This document shows positions 47,051-55,848 of a stretch of DNA of 64,000 bases, in pieces (position 1 is the stretch's first letter; every line of letters starts with the position of its first letter). A model generated the notes under the pieces. That model did no database searches and was not told where the DNA came from. It saw only the letters and a list, made by a program, of their open reading frames with translations. Location: positions 2,982,529 through 3,046,528 of the forward strand of contig NZ_CP107030.1 in NCBI RefSeq assembly GCF_027474825.1. The letters run 5' to 3'. The translations under genes and the position numbers were made by a program. This stretch comes from Maribacter halichondriae. Its GTDB lineage: Bacteria; Bacteroidota; Bacteroidia; Flavobacteriales; Flavobacteriaceae.

Positions 47051-47983
47051 ATGTCCCAGATTACAAACACAATTTTGATGATCCGCCCGGTCAACTTTCG
47101 CATGAACGAACAGACCGCTGTGAACAACTATTTCATGGAAGATCTAGATGTTCAGAACCAAATCATTAACGCAAAGGCCCAAGAAGAGTTCGATGCTTTT
47201 GTCGCCGTTCTGAGAAATAAAGGGGTCAATATAATCGTAGTAGAAGATACCAAACAACCCGATACGCCCGATTCTATTTTCCCCAATAACTGGATTTCGT
47301 TCCACGACAACGGCACGGTAGTGCTATACCCCATGTTCGCAGAAAACAGGCGCAATGAAAGAAGAGAAGATATTCTCGATTTGTTGGAAGAGCAAGACTT
47401 TCATATTGAGACCATAATGGATTATACTTCTGCCGAAGAAGCGAACCTTTTTTTAGAAGGTACTGGCAGTATTATAATGGATCGCCCGAATCAAAAGGCC
47501 TATTGTGCGCTTTCTCCGAGGGCCGATGAAGAACTTTTTATCGAGTTTTGTGAAGACCTTGATGTTTTTCCTGTGGTTTTCACGGCATATCAATCCGTTG
47601 AAGGCAAGCGTTTGCCTATCTATCACACCAATGTAATGATGTGTCTTGCCGAAAGTTTTGCGGTTATCTGTCTCGATACGATCGATGATAAAAAAGAACG
47701 CAAAAATATTATGGATCACGTCAAAAAGGATGGTAAGGAGATTATTGCCATTACCGAAGAACAAATGCACCATTTTGCTGGTAATATGCTACAAGTTTTG
47801 GGCAAAGATGATAAACGATATTTGGTTATGAGTTCTGCCGCTTACCATAGTTTGAGACCCGAACAGATAAAAAGTATCGAATCACATTGCGAAATTTTGC
47901 ATAGCTCGTTAGAAACCATCGAGACCTGTGGAGGTGGAAGTGCAAGGTGCATGATGGCCGAGATGTTTTTACCCAAGGCTTAA
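47051..47983 (+). CDS. ctlX: Citrulline utilisation hydrolase CtlX-like protein
   Basis: The 310-residue protein is in the same superfamily as its upstream neighbour but in the CtlX branch. It has S-I-F-P-N-N-W-I-S-F-H (about residue 77), the acidic E-G-T-G-S-I-I-M-D-R (about 138), His in I-Y-H-T-N-V-M-M-C (about 196) and a C-terminal Cys in G-G-G-S-A-R-C-M-M-A-E (about 301). CtlX enzymes were described in citrulline utilisation. The assignment to CtlX is by family pattern. The gene is downstream of the DDAH-like gene and has no clear promoter of its own. Confidence 0.78.
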   Translation: MSQITNTILMIRPVNFRMNEQTAVNNYFMEDLDVQNQIINAKAQEEFDAFVAVLRNKGVNIIVVEDTKQPDTPDSIFPNNWISFHDNGTVVLYPMFAENRRNERREDILDLLEEQDFHIETIMDYTSAEEANLFLEGTGSIIMDRPNQKAYCALSPRADEELFIEFCEDLDVFPVVFTAYQSVEGKRLPIYHTNVMMCLAESFAVICLDTIDDKKERKNIMDHVKKDGKEIIAITEEQMHHFAGNMLQVLGKDDKRYLVMSSAAYHSLRPEQIKSIESHCEILHSSLETIETCGGGSARCMMAEMFLPKA

Positions 47984-48034
47984 GTTGAATACTAACAGGG
48001 TGCTTTTCTTCGTTTACGAATAAAGGCCCTTGAT

Positions 48035-49153
48035 ATGAGATTTTACTACTTGTTCGCCCTAGTATTGGTTTGCTGCTCTTGTTCAAATGACGAGGGACCG
48101 CCTGAAAATCCTGAGCTTACTAGGTCATTTCATATGGGCTTTACAGCTTTCCCCTATGGCAATACTATCGATGCACAATTAGACACGTTTCAGGAAGTAA
48201 CCAAGAATAGCGATATTTTTCTAAATCATTTAGACCACGGAGTACCGTGGGATGAAGCCCTGAATGATTTGCCGTTTCCTTCCGAGGTCCAAAGTACACT
48301 TGTGGCTACAAAGTCAGGACTGGCCCCAAACACTAAAATTTTGCTTACGGCCACTCCGGCCAATCAGACCCGTGAAAATCTCGCCGATTATTGGAACAAT
48401 GATGGAAGTCATCAACCGCTACCTCAATTTTGGCAGGGCAAGACCTTCGATGATCCAGATGTAATTAATGCGTATACAAAGTACTGTAGGCGGATTATTG
48501 ATGAGGTAAAGCCGGATTATTTCGCATATGGAATAGAAGTGACCGCAGCTTTTAGAAAAACCGATGCCGCCTTTCTGCAATTTTTGACCATGTCGGAGGC
48601 TGTATATACGAATCTAAAAATAGACTATCCGAATTTGCCGATATTTTTGACTTTTCAAGATAGGTCGTTCAACAATACCCGTCAAGAGTTATTGGAAATC
48701 ACTAAAATGTTTCTTCCGTTTTCGGATTACATTTCCATTAGTACGTATCCATTTTTAGATTATCAGAACTTAAAAAGGGATGCTGACCCCGAACTTTTCT
48801 CCGATACGTGGCTATATGATTTTAGAAATCTGGATGTTACAAAACCCTTTGCGATTTCTGAGACAGGTTTTTGTGCCGAAGATTTGGTTATAGACAACTT
48901 AGGTATTCATGTTAAGGCTACACCAGAATGGCAGGCCATTTATGTGACCAAACTCTTTAAGCAGGCAAATGAACTCGATGCCGAGTTCGTGGCTTGGTTT
49001 GTATATCGTGACTATGACAACTTATACAATGCTACTCCCAACCCTCCTGACATTTTTAAGGTATGGAGAGATAATGGCCTGTTGGATGGTGAGGGAAGCA
49101 AAAGACCGGCACATGCTACTTGGCAAGAGTGGTTGGGGCGTACAAAAAGATAG
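48035..49153 (+). CDS. TIM-barrel-like lipoprotein, possible glycoside hydrolase fold
   Basis: The 372-residue protein has a lipobox ending C-C-S-C at about residue 15, with S-N-D-E-G following, favouring surface exposure. The body has alternating strands and helices, with G-I-E-V-T-A-A (about residue 165), S-I-S-T-Y-P-F-L (about 232) and I-S-E-T-G-F (about 268). An acidic residue at the end of two strands resembles clan A glycoside hydrolases such as GH53, with E166 and E270 as possible acid and nucleophile. That is a fold-level inference; I cannot name a family or substrate. It follows ctlX by 51 bases and is convergent with the SDR gene. Confidence 0.6.
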   Translation: MRFYYLFALVLVCCSCSNDEGPPENPELTRSFHMGFTAFPYGNTIDAQLDTFQEVTKNSDIFLNHLDHGVPWDEALNDLPFPSEVQSTLVATKSGLAPNTKILLTATPANQTRENLADYWNNDGSHQPLPQFWQGKTFDDPDVINAYTKYCRRIIDEVKPDYFAYGIEVTAAFRKTDAAFLQFLTMSEAVYTNLKIDYPNLPIFLTFQDRSFNNTRQELLEITKMFLPFSDYISISTYPFLDYQNLKRDADPELFSDTWLYDFRNLDVTKPFAISETGFCAEDLVIDNLGIHVKATPEWQAIYVTKLFKQANELDAEFVAWFVYRDYDNLYNATPNPPDIFKVWRDNGLLDGEGSKRPAHATWQEWLGRTKR

Positions 49154-49182
49154 TCTGTTTTGACTATTTTGTGCCATTAGGG

Positions 49183-50607
49183 CTATCTCTTGGCAATATT
49201 CCGGATCATCCCACCAAAAATAAAATAATGAAAGGGTACGATACTGTACCAATAGAGCCTCCCCTTTAAACCTCTAGGGCGAAATGTGGCGGTTTGATGT
49301 AGTACATTGTTTTCATCGATTTTAAATTCTAGCCATGCTTCGCCCGGTAATCGCATTTCGGCAAAAAGAAGTAGGCGTTTTGCTTTTTTGTCGGCGAGAA
49401 GTACGCGCCAGAAATCCAAAGAGTCCCCGGGATAAATTTTATCAGGGTGTGTACGCCCTCTTCGTAACCCGACCCCACCGCTTAGTTTATCTAGAAACCC
49501 TCTAATTTTCCAAAGCCAGTTGCCATAATACCAACCGTTGTCACCGCCAATTTTCCAAATATTGTTCAAGACCCTTTTTGGGTCTGAGATTTTTAGTTTT
49601 TGTTCATCCTTGAGTACGCCAAACTTTGGAACTTGAATATACTTTTCAAGTTTTTTTTTGAAACGGCCACTTATCATACTATCCTTCCAACTGCTAACGA
49701 CCAGGTTTTGTTCTATTTTCTTGAACGCCATGTCAATGGCTTCGCTGTAGGTGTGTGGTTTGATATTCAAGATTTCTTGAAGTCGGGTATCTCTGGCAAT
49801 GACCTCGATTTTCATGCTGTCGACAAGATTGAGGGCAAGTTTGTACGAGGTCGAGGTAACGAAATACAACCAATAGCTCGAAAGTTTTGGGGTCATCACG
49901 GGTACGGTAAGTATCCAATTCTTAAAGCCCCGCGCTTTGGCATATTGGTACAACATTTCTTTATAGGTCAGCACATCAGGACCTGCAATATCAAAAGAAT
50001 CATTGAATGTTTTTTCATTGCCCAAAACCCCGGTCAGAAAGAAAATAATATCACGAATGGCGATGGGCTGTGTTTTGGTCAGCACCCATTTCGGGGTGAT
50101 CATGACCGGAAGCTTTTCACATAAATCACGTATTATTTCGAAAGAAGAGCTTCCAGATCCAACGATAATTCCGGCACGTAATACGGTCAATTTAAAAGGT
50201 CCTTCATATAAAATTCGCTCCACATTTTTTCGAGACCACAGATGTTTTGAAAGGTTTTCTTCATTGACGATACCACTCAGATAAATCACTTGTTTTACCT
50301 GCGTACTCTCAAGGTAAAGATTGAAATTCCGGGCGGTGTTTGCCTCCATTTCATCAAAATCATCAATCGAGGCACTCATGGAATGGATTAAAAAATATGC
50401 AGCCTCAATGTCGTTCGGAATTTTTCCTTTTTCAACCTCCTTTAAGAAATCGATTTCGACGACCTCGATCTGATCACGTACTTCTTTTTCAATGGAAAAA
50501 CGCGATTCGTCCCGAACCGTACAGACGACTTCGTGGCCCAGCTCCAATAATTGGGGCAGCAATCGCATGCCGATATAACCGTTGGCACCTGTCAATAATA
50601 TCTTCAT
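49183..50607 (-). CDS. SDR-family oxidoreductase with DUF2867-like C-terminal domain
   Basis: The 474-residue protein opens with a Rossmann NAD(P)-binding motif G-A-N-G-Y-I-G (residues 7-13) and an atypical extended-SDR domain to about residue 300 (L-R-A-G-I-I-V-G-S-G, I-A-I-R-D-I). A C-terminal DUF2867-type domain follows (R-G-R-T-H-P-D-K, W-R-V-L-L-A-D, P-G-E-A-W-L-E-F). The family is widespread but its substrate is unknown. Its start overlaps the upstream gene's stop by four bases, so the two are coupled. A run of nine T on the plus strand (A on the coding strand) near 49650 is intact in frame. Confidence 0.8.
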   Translation of the reverse strand: MKILLTGANGYIGMRLLPQLLELGHEVVCTVRDESRFSIEKEVRDQIEVVEIDFLKEVEKGKIPNDIEAAYFLIHSMSASIDDFDEMEANTARNFNLYLESTQVKQVIYLSGIVNEENLSKHLWSRKNVERILYEGPFKLTVLRAGIIVGSGSSSFEIIRDLCEKLPVMITPKWVLTKTQPIAIRDIIFFLTGVLGNEKTFNDSFDIAGPDVLTYKEMLYQYAKARGFKNWILTVPVMTPKLSSYWLYFVTSTSYKLALNLVDSMKIEVIARDTRLQEILNIKPHTYSEAIDMAFKKIEQNLVVSSWKDSMISGRFKKKLEKYIQVPKFGVLKDEQKLKISDPKRVLNNIWKIGGDNGWYYGNWLWKIRGFLDKLSGGVGLRRGRTHPDKIYPGDSLDFWRVLLADKKAKRLLLFAEMRLPGEAWLEFKIDENNVLHQTATFRPRGLKGRLYWYSIVPFHYFIFGGMIRNIAKR

Positions 50608-51029
50608 AAATCTTCAATTGATGTCGGTGCGTTGTCGGCCTTGTAGTCCAGTATTTTTTTGAAGAACTTCTGAACGGCTTTGGTATCCGATTTTACCTTA
50701 ATAAAATAATGGTCGCGATAAATCGAGTAAATGGCAAGATCACCTTTATAAACTGTCAATTTATAAAATGGAATCACAAGAGCAAAAGTCTCCAACAACG
50801 ATCGAAATCGAACTACGATACCCTTTGGCCGAATTTCGATATTGCATTGATCACGATTATTGTCCAGAATCAGAAGATTGCGGATTTCAATACTTGTTTC
50901 GGTAATGAATAATCTCGGTGAGCCAATACCGCCCATGGCCCAACGTTCTTTCAGCGTAAAGGGCTTACCGACCTCGATATCGATTTTTCTTGTGACCTCC
51001 TTATTGTTGTAGGAAACATTGAGAAGCAT
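50604..51029 (-). CDS. Conserved protein of unknown function coupled to the SDR gene
   Basis: The 141-residue soluble protein has no signal peptide and no membrane segment. It is a beta-strand-rich protein with an I-E-I-R-P-K-G-I-V-V-R-F-R-S strand and an I-P-F-Y-K-L-T-V-Y-K-G segment, which gives it a PH-domain-like look without a firm match. It overlaps the SDR gene by four bases (ATGA) and is divergent from argS. It probably functions with the SDR enzyme. Function unknown. Confidence 0.6.
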   Translation of the reverse strand: MLLNVSYNNKEVTRKIDIEVGKPFTLKERWAMGGIGSPRLFITETSIEIRNLLILDNNRDQCNIEIRPKGIVVRFRSLLETFALVIPFYKLTVYKGDLAIYSIYRDHYFIKVKSDTKAVQKFFKKILDYKADNAPTSIEDL

Positions 51030-51115
51030 AAAATTTCTTTTTCGTTAGCACCAATAAAGTTAACTAAACCCTTTTCATTCTAGAAATACTTCGGCACAAA
51101 AGCGTAAAAAATACG

Positions 51116-51123
51116 TAGTTTTG
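51116..51123 (+). promoter_or_regulatory. Candidate -7 element of argS
   Basis: TAGTTTTG matches TAnnTTTG, 21 bases before the argS start. No convincing -33 TTTG lies at 19-21 bases; TTCG is 22 bases upstream. Only the -7 part is supported. Confidence 0.35.
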
Positions 51124-51144
51124 CAGCTTTAAATGCCGTGATTG

Positions 51145-52956
51145 ATGAATGTGCAAGAAGTATTGAATGAAAAGGTCAAAGAAGGGGTACAATCCATTTT
51201 TGGTGTGGAATTAGCTTCCGTTGAATTTCAACCGACCCGAAAGGACTTCGAAGGTGACATTACGGTGGTCATTTTTCCGATGCTCCGATTTGTAAAAGGA
51301 AATCCGGTTAAGATTGGCGAACAAATAGGTGAATTTTTACATAAAGAAGTCGATGCTGTATCGGGTTTCAATGTCGTCAAGGGCTTTCTGAATATCGTTA
51401 TCGACGATTCGTTTTATCTTGAGTTTTTTGATAAAATCATGGCCATTACCCATTATGGGTACGTAAAGCAAGAGAATATCAATGCAGTTATGGTTGAATA
51501 TTCTTCCCCCAACACCAATAAACCTTTGCACTTAGGCCATATTCGAAATAATCTGTTGGGCTATTCTGTGGCGGAAATTCTAAAAGCCTCAGGAAAGAAA
51601 GTGTATAAAACCCAGATTATCAATGATCGTGGCATACATATCTGTAAAAGTATGTTGGCTTGGCAGAAATTCGGAGAAGGGCAGACTCCTGAAAGTACCA
51701 GTTTGAAAGGCGATAAGTTTGTCGGAAATTACTATGTAAAGTTTAACGAACTCTATCAAAGTGAAATAGAAGATCTCGTGTCAAATGGTGTCGAAAGGAA
51801 ATTAGCTGAAAAAGAAGCACCCTCGCTTTTGGAATCCCAAGAAATGCTTAAAAAATGGGAAGCTGGTGATACAGAAACTGTTTCCCTTTGGAAAAAGATG
51901 AACGGCTGGGTGTATGCGGGTTTTGAAGAAACCTACAAAAATCTTGGTGTCGATTTTGATAAGCTCTATTACGAAAGTGATACCTATTTATTGGGAAAAG
52001 ATGTTGTTGCCGATGGACTCAAAAAGGGTGTCTTCTATAAAAAAGATGATGGCAGTGTATGGATCGACCTGACCGATGAGGGGCTGGACGAAAAAATCGT
52101 ACTTCGCTCTGATGGCACCGCAGTATACATGACGCAGGATATCGGAACAGCTATCCAACGTGTAAATGATTATCCCGATATTGGTGGAATGGTCTATACA
52201 GTTGGTAATGAACAGGATTATCATTTCAAAGTGCTCTTCCTCATCCTGAAAAAACTGGGATTTGCTTGGGCCGAAAATCTATATCATTTGAGTTATGGTA
52301 TGGTAGATTTGCCGAGCGGGAAGATGAAGAGCCGCGAGGGTACCGTTGTTGATGCCGATGACCTAATGGAAGACATGACGCGAACGGCAGCCGAAATCTC
52401 CGAAGAATTGGGGAAATTGGAAGACTATTCCGAAGAAGAAAAGCAGGAGCTATATAAAATGATAGGGCTAGGGGCTTTAAAATATTACATTCTTAAAGTT
52501 GACCCTAAAAAGCGGATTCTGTTCAACCCTGAAGAGTCAGTTGATTTTCAGGGGAATACAGGACCGTTCATTCAGTATACTTATGCGCGAATCCAATCCA
52601 TCCTTCGTAAGGCCCAAGAATTAGAAATTGGCCGGTCGAGCCACTCGACTTCGCTCGAGACGAGCACCATCGGGACCTCTTTGATGCTTCATGAAAAGGA
52701 AAAAGAACTCATCAAACAACTTCAACACTTCCCTGAAACCATACAATTGGCTGCTGAGAATTATAGTCCGGCACTCGTCGCCAACTACACTTATGACCTG
52801 GTAAAAGAATTCAACTCGTTCTATCAGCAAGTTTCAATTTTGGGAGAAACCGATGAACAAAAAAGACTACTTCGAATTCAGCTTTCGCGGAAAGTGAGTG
52901 AAGTAATTCAATCCGCTTTTAGACTTCTGGGCATTGAAGTCCCGGAGCGTATGTAG
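51145..52956 (+). CDS. argS: Arginyl-tRNA synthetase
   Basis: I start at ATG 51145, one codon after an in-frame TTG. The 603-residue protein has the class I signature in L-H-L-G-H-I-R-N-N (about residues 130-138) and the Arg-specific N-terminal domain. The KMSKS-like position reads K-M-K-S-R-E-G-T (about 394), and the DALR anticodon-binding domain ends I-E-V-P-E-R-M. It charges tRNA-Arg. At residues about 495-515 there is an in-frame palindromic DNA insertion encoding G-R-S-S-H-S-T-S-L-E-T-S, which makes the protein roughly 10-15 residues longer than expected. It is divergent from the 50604 gene. Confidence 0.95.
   Translation: MNVQEVLNEKVKEGVQSIFGVELASVEFQPTRKDFEGDITVVIFPMLRFVKGNPVKIGEQIGEFLHKEVDAVSGFNVVKGFLNIVIDDSFYLEFFDKIMAITHYGYVKQENINAVMVEYSSPNTNKPLHLGHIRNNLLGYSVAEILKASGKKVYKTQIINDRGIHICKSMLAWQKFGEGQTPESTSLKGDKFVGNYYVKFNELYQSEIEDLVSNGVERKLAEKEAPSLLESQEMLKKWEAGDTETVSLWKKMNGWVYAGFEETYKNLGVDFDKLYYESDTYLLGKDVVADGLKKGVFYKKDDGSVWIDLTDEGLDEKIVLRSDGTAVYMTQDIGTAIQRVNDYPDIGGMVYTVGNEQDYHFKVLFLILKKLGFAWAENLYHLSYGMVDLPSGKMKSREGTVVDADDLMEDMTRTAAEISEELGKLEDYSEEEKQELYKMIGLGALKYYILKVDPKKRILFNPEESVDFQGNTGPFIQYTYARIQSILRKAQELEIGRSSHSTSLETSTIGTSLMLHEKEKELIKQLQHFPETIQLAAENYSPALVANYTYDLVKEFNSFYQQVSILGETDEQKRLLRIQLSRKVSEVIQSAFRLLGIEVPERM
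52631..52676. repeat. REP-like palindromic insertion inside argS
   Basis: GTCGAG (52635-52640), CCA, then CTCGAC (52644-52649) form an exact hairpin, continuing TTCGCTCGAGACGAG. This GC-rich segment differs from the surrounding AT-rich coding DNA and resembles the short CTTCGACT...CTCGAG palindromes found between genes in many flavobacteria. It keeps the argS frame. Confidence 0.6.
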
Positions 52957-53001
52957 GTACTACCCGGACAATTATTTGCGCTTTTAATAGTTTTAATCTA
53001 C

Positions 53002-53831
53002 ATGCTTATCCCTGAAAATATTGGAATTGCAGCCCTCATTTTCATAGTCGGCTATATCGGGTATATGGTTTACTATGCGATTGGACTCTATCAATGGAAT
53101 CCTTTTGTGAGACCAAAACCGCTGACCGCAATAGAGAAGAACCTTTTAGTCGCGAATTTTCCTATGTACAATCGACTTCCGAAACAGTATGTAAAGAAAT
53201 GCGATGAACGCATCGTTTGGTTCAGAAGTAAGAAAAAGTTTGTGTTCTATGGTGATGTGGCCAAGAAACAAGAATTACAACTGGTACTTTGTGCAACTTT
53301 AGTTTTTATGACCCTCGGACTTCGGAAATATAAAATGGTCGGGGCTTTGCTTCGAATTATTATCTACCCTACCGAATACTATTCAAGAATTAGGCGCAGA
53401 CATCATTTGGGTGAATACAACCCTAGATTTAAAACGGCTATTTTTTCCGCCGATAAAATATGGGAAGGATTTGCTGTACCCGATGACAATGTCAACCTTG
53501 CCGTTCATGAATTCGCACATGCGTTAAGTTTCGAAATGCTTAGAAAACGTTCATGGGAAGCACGAAGGTTCAGAGTGGGATTAAAAAAATCAAAGAACTT
53601 TTTGAAATTGAGGATTTTAGAAGAAATTTGGTGTCATCACAATACTTTAGGGATTACGGAATGACCAATCTACAAGAATTCTTTTCGGTGGCCGTGGAGA
53701 ACTATTTTGAGACCCCGAGTAGTTTTCACAAAGATTTTCCAAAGCTTTTTTACATCATTCAGCGCATGCTTAATTTTGATTATGAAATTGCCTGCGTTTT
53801 TGATCCTTCTAGAAAGACACCCGGAAGCTGA
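53002..53831 (+). pseudogene. M90-family (MtfA-like) zinc peptidase, frameshifted
   Basis: The protein has an N-terminal hydrophobic segment (residues about 8-28), a middle domain, and the zinc motif H-E-F-A-H (about residue 170) of gluzincin peptidases. The frame breaks at seven A (53583-53589). As written it ends S-K-N-F-L-K-L... to 53664, whereas with an eighth A the other frame gives L-K-K-I-K-E-L-F-E-I-E-D-F-R and continues F-F-S-V-A-V-E-N-Y-F-E-T-P to 53831, which includes the third zinc ligand Glu. The restored length is about 276 residues. MtfA-type proteins are cytosolic or membrane-anchored zinc peptidases linked to sugar transport control in E. coli. Likely a sequencing error. Confidence 0.75.
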
Positions 53832-53924
53832 AGTTGGGAGTCAGACCAATGGATTTCGTTCACTGAAATCATATACCTATAAATTTATGTATCGTGTATA
53901 TTTATATACTCTCAGATTAAACTA

Positions 53925-53953
53925 AAAAGACCGTTCCTAAGAACGGTCTTTTT
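53925..53953. terminator. Bidirectional terminator between the M90 gene and rhodopsin
   Basis: AAAGACCGTTC pairs with GAACGGTCTTT around CTAA, with A and T runs on both sides, so it can end transcription of both convergent genes. A second hairpin (AAGGATGC/GCATCCTT) lies near 53969-53989 next to the rhodopsin stop but lacks a T run. The remaining gap bases show nothing further. Confidence 0.8.
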
Positions 53954-54003
53954 GCCTACAACCAACTAAAGGATGCACTTAGCATCCTTATCTTAAAAAT
54001 TGT

Positions 54004-54741
54004 TTAGACTTTTAGGTTCTTAGAACTTTGAGAAACAGCAAGGCCATATATGACCAAACCGAAACCTATTTTGTTAATTGCATCCCCAATATTGTAGATT
54101 ACATTTAGGTCAAGACCGCCAAAAATGCCCTCGTACCATCCAGGGGTACCTGCCATATAACCGATGGGATAAATAGACCAGCCTACCAGTACGAACCAGC
54201 ACAAGGTTTTGTGAGCTTTCAAAACAGAACCTCCTGCTTCCACAGCAAGCTTTTTTGCCTTACCCAACCAAATGTCGTATACAATAACGAAATAGGCTAC
54301 ACCTGAAATGAGACCCCACAACCATGCTTGATCTCTGTTGACCGCCTCACCAATATAACCGGTCACCAACATAATAACGGACAGTGCGATAAGTCTCCAC
54401 ATCAATGAGGTTTTGGCTCCGGCGACCCGTAAAATTAAAAAGAATTCAACACACATTAATGGAACGGTCAAAATCCAATCAACGTATCTAAAAAATGTTG
54501 GAGACTCAGCAAAACCTGCCCAGTAATCCCGCATGTACCAATAATGTACAGCCGCAATAAAAGTTATTAATCCTGAAACCAAAATTGAAGTTCTCCATTT
54601 GAGATCAAAACTATTCATTGATAAAAAAAAGAAAGCTGATGCGGCCATCATGGCCATACAGCCTACGAAAAACGTAAAACCCACGTAATCGTCGGTTGCA
54701 ATTCGTGTAACCAACTGAATTGAATTTAGAAAATTAGTCAT
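54004..54741 (-). CDS. Proteorhodopsin, green-absorbing proton-pump type
   Basis: The 245-residue, seven-helix protein has the proteorhodopsin helix C pattern R85-Y-V-D88-W-x-x-T92-V-P-L-M96-x-x-E99, equivalent to D97, T101 and E108 of proteorhodopsin: primary acceptor, motif Thr and proton donor of an outward H+ pump. H66 corresponds to the H75 partner and K224 is the retinal Schiff-base lysine in helix G. The tuning position (105 in proteorhodopsin) is Met (M96), the state usual in green-absorbing flavobacterial forms. It resides in the inner membrane and drives light-dependent proton export. The gene is divergent from blh, which makes its retinal, across an 89-base gap. Confidence 0.95.
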   Translation of the reverse strand: MTNFLNSIQLVTRIATDDYVGFTFFVGCMAMMAASAFFFLSMNSFDLKWRTSILVSGLITFIAAVHYWYMRDYWAGFAESPTFFRYVDWILTVPLMCVEFFLILRVAGAKTSLMWRLIALSVIMLVTGYIGEAVNRDQAWLWGLISGVAYFVIVYDIWLGKAKKLAVEAGGSVLKAHKTLCWFVLVGWSIYPIGYMAGTPGWYEGIFGGLDLNVIYNIGDAINKIGFGLVIYGLAVSQSSKNLKV

Positions 54742-54773
54742 AGCAATTATATTTAATTATTTTTGTTTAAGTA

Positions 54774-54812
54774 AAATTACTAAAGACTAAACATTTTATG
54801 TCTAAGTAATTT
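54774..54812. promoter_or_regulatory. Inverted repeat in the rhodopsin-blh divergent promoter
   Basis: AAATTACTAAAGAC (54774-54787) and GTCTAAGTAATTT (54800-54812) are inverted copies differing by one indel and one base, with a 12-base spacer. The repeat sits near the middle of the divergent gap. It could be one operator shared by both genes. Confidence 0.5.
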
Positions 54813-54830
54813 GTTAATATTTTAAACAAA

Positions 54831-55748
54831 ATGAAAAATACTAGTGCCATAATTACTGAAATGAACAATATGATTATTGTGGCTACCTTCTTCTTTCTTT
54901 GGCTTGCCATATTTTTTGAAGATGCCGTAGAAAATATCTTTGCCTATATACTCATTCTTTCTTTTGGTATTTTACATGGGGCAAATGATTTGAAGCTCTT
55001 ACAAAAATCAGAAAGTATCAGAGAATCGGGTAGAGAATATATTACTTGGTTTATATACTATGTTTTGTTTGTACTTATAAGTCTGAGCGTATTCTATTTC
55101 ATTCCCGCAATTGCCCTGGTGCTTTTCGTTATTTTTAGTGCTTATCACTTTGGGGAGCAACATTGGGCAATAAAAGTTCAAAAACCCACATTTGTCATTC
55201 AAACATTCTTTATCTGCTATGGATTTTTTATTCTCTTCTTACTTTTTCATGCGCACGAAAATGCCGTAACTGATATTATTTACAATATAACGGGATATAC
55301 TGTTTGGAGAAAAGCCTATTTTTTTGGTTGCCTTATTAGTGGTTCAACCGCTGCTTTATTACTTGGTACCGCCTTTATCAATAAAACTATCAAATCTTCA
55401 ATTGTGCTTGAAGTTTTTCTTCTACTTGTCTTCTTTGTAGTTTTCAATGTAGCCTCTTTGTTGTGGGCTTTTGCCATTTATTTTATTTTATGGCATTCCT
55501 TACCATCATTGGCCGAACAAATTGTTTTTCTACATGGCAATCTCTCGGGAAAGAGTATTAAAAAATATATCGTTTCGTCCTTTCCTTACTGGATTATTTC
55601 GGTTATAGGTATAAGTCTTTTGCTTTATATGTTTCGTGATGATTTTGAAACATCACTCGCGTTTTTCTTTTCTTTTCTAGCAGCAATTACTTTTCCACAT
55701 ATTTTAGTAATCAGCAGATTGAAGAACAATGAGAAAGGCCTTCCTTAA
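54831..55748 (+). CDS. blh: Brp/Blh-family beta-carotene 15,15'-dioxygenase
   Basis: The 305-residue membrane protein has the metal-binding histidines of the family in order: F-G-I-L-H-G-A-N-D-L-K (about residues 46-56), S-A-Y-H-F-G-E-Q-H-W (about 103-112), L-W-H-S-L-P-S (about 222) and F-P-H-I-L-V (about 286). Blh cleaves beta-carotene into two retinal molecules, the chromophore of the adjacent rhodopsin. Carotenoid genes (crtEBIY) are not in the window, so substrate must come from elsewhere. About eight hydrophobic segments are predicted. Head-to-head arrangement with rhodopsin allows joint control. Confidence 0.93.
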   Translation: MKNTSAIITEMNNMIIVATFFFLWLAIFFEDAVENIFAYILILSFGILHGANDLKLLQKSESIRESGREYITWFIYYVLFVLISLSVFYFIPAIALVLFVIFSAYHFGEQHWAIKVQKPTFVIQTFFICYGFFILFLLFHAHENAVTDIIYNITGYTVWRKAYFFGCLISGSTAALLLGTAFINKTIKSSIVLEVFLLLVFFVVFNVASLLWAFAIYFILWHSLPSLAEQIVFLHGNLSGKSIKKYIVSSFPYWIISVIGISLLLYMFRDDFETSLAFFFSFLAAITFPHILVISRLKNNEKGLP

Positions 55749-55848
55749 AATTCTTTGTTTGAAAGCCAAAAATCAGGTTTACCAAAGTATTCTAGTCTAA
55801 TCATCTTCTTTAGAAAAAGATGTGAACCATGTAGTTGAAATAAGAAGG

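Noticed and set aside
54004..54741. Rhodopsin as a sodium (NDQ) or chloride (NTQ) pump
   Set aside because: The helix C residues are D-T-E, the proton-pump pattern.
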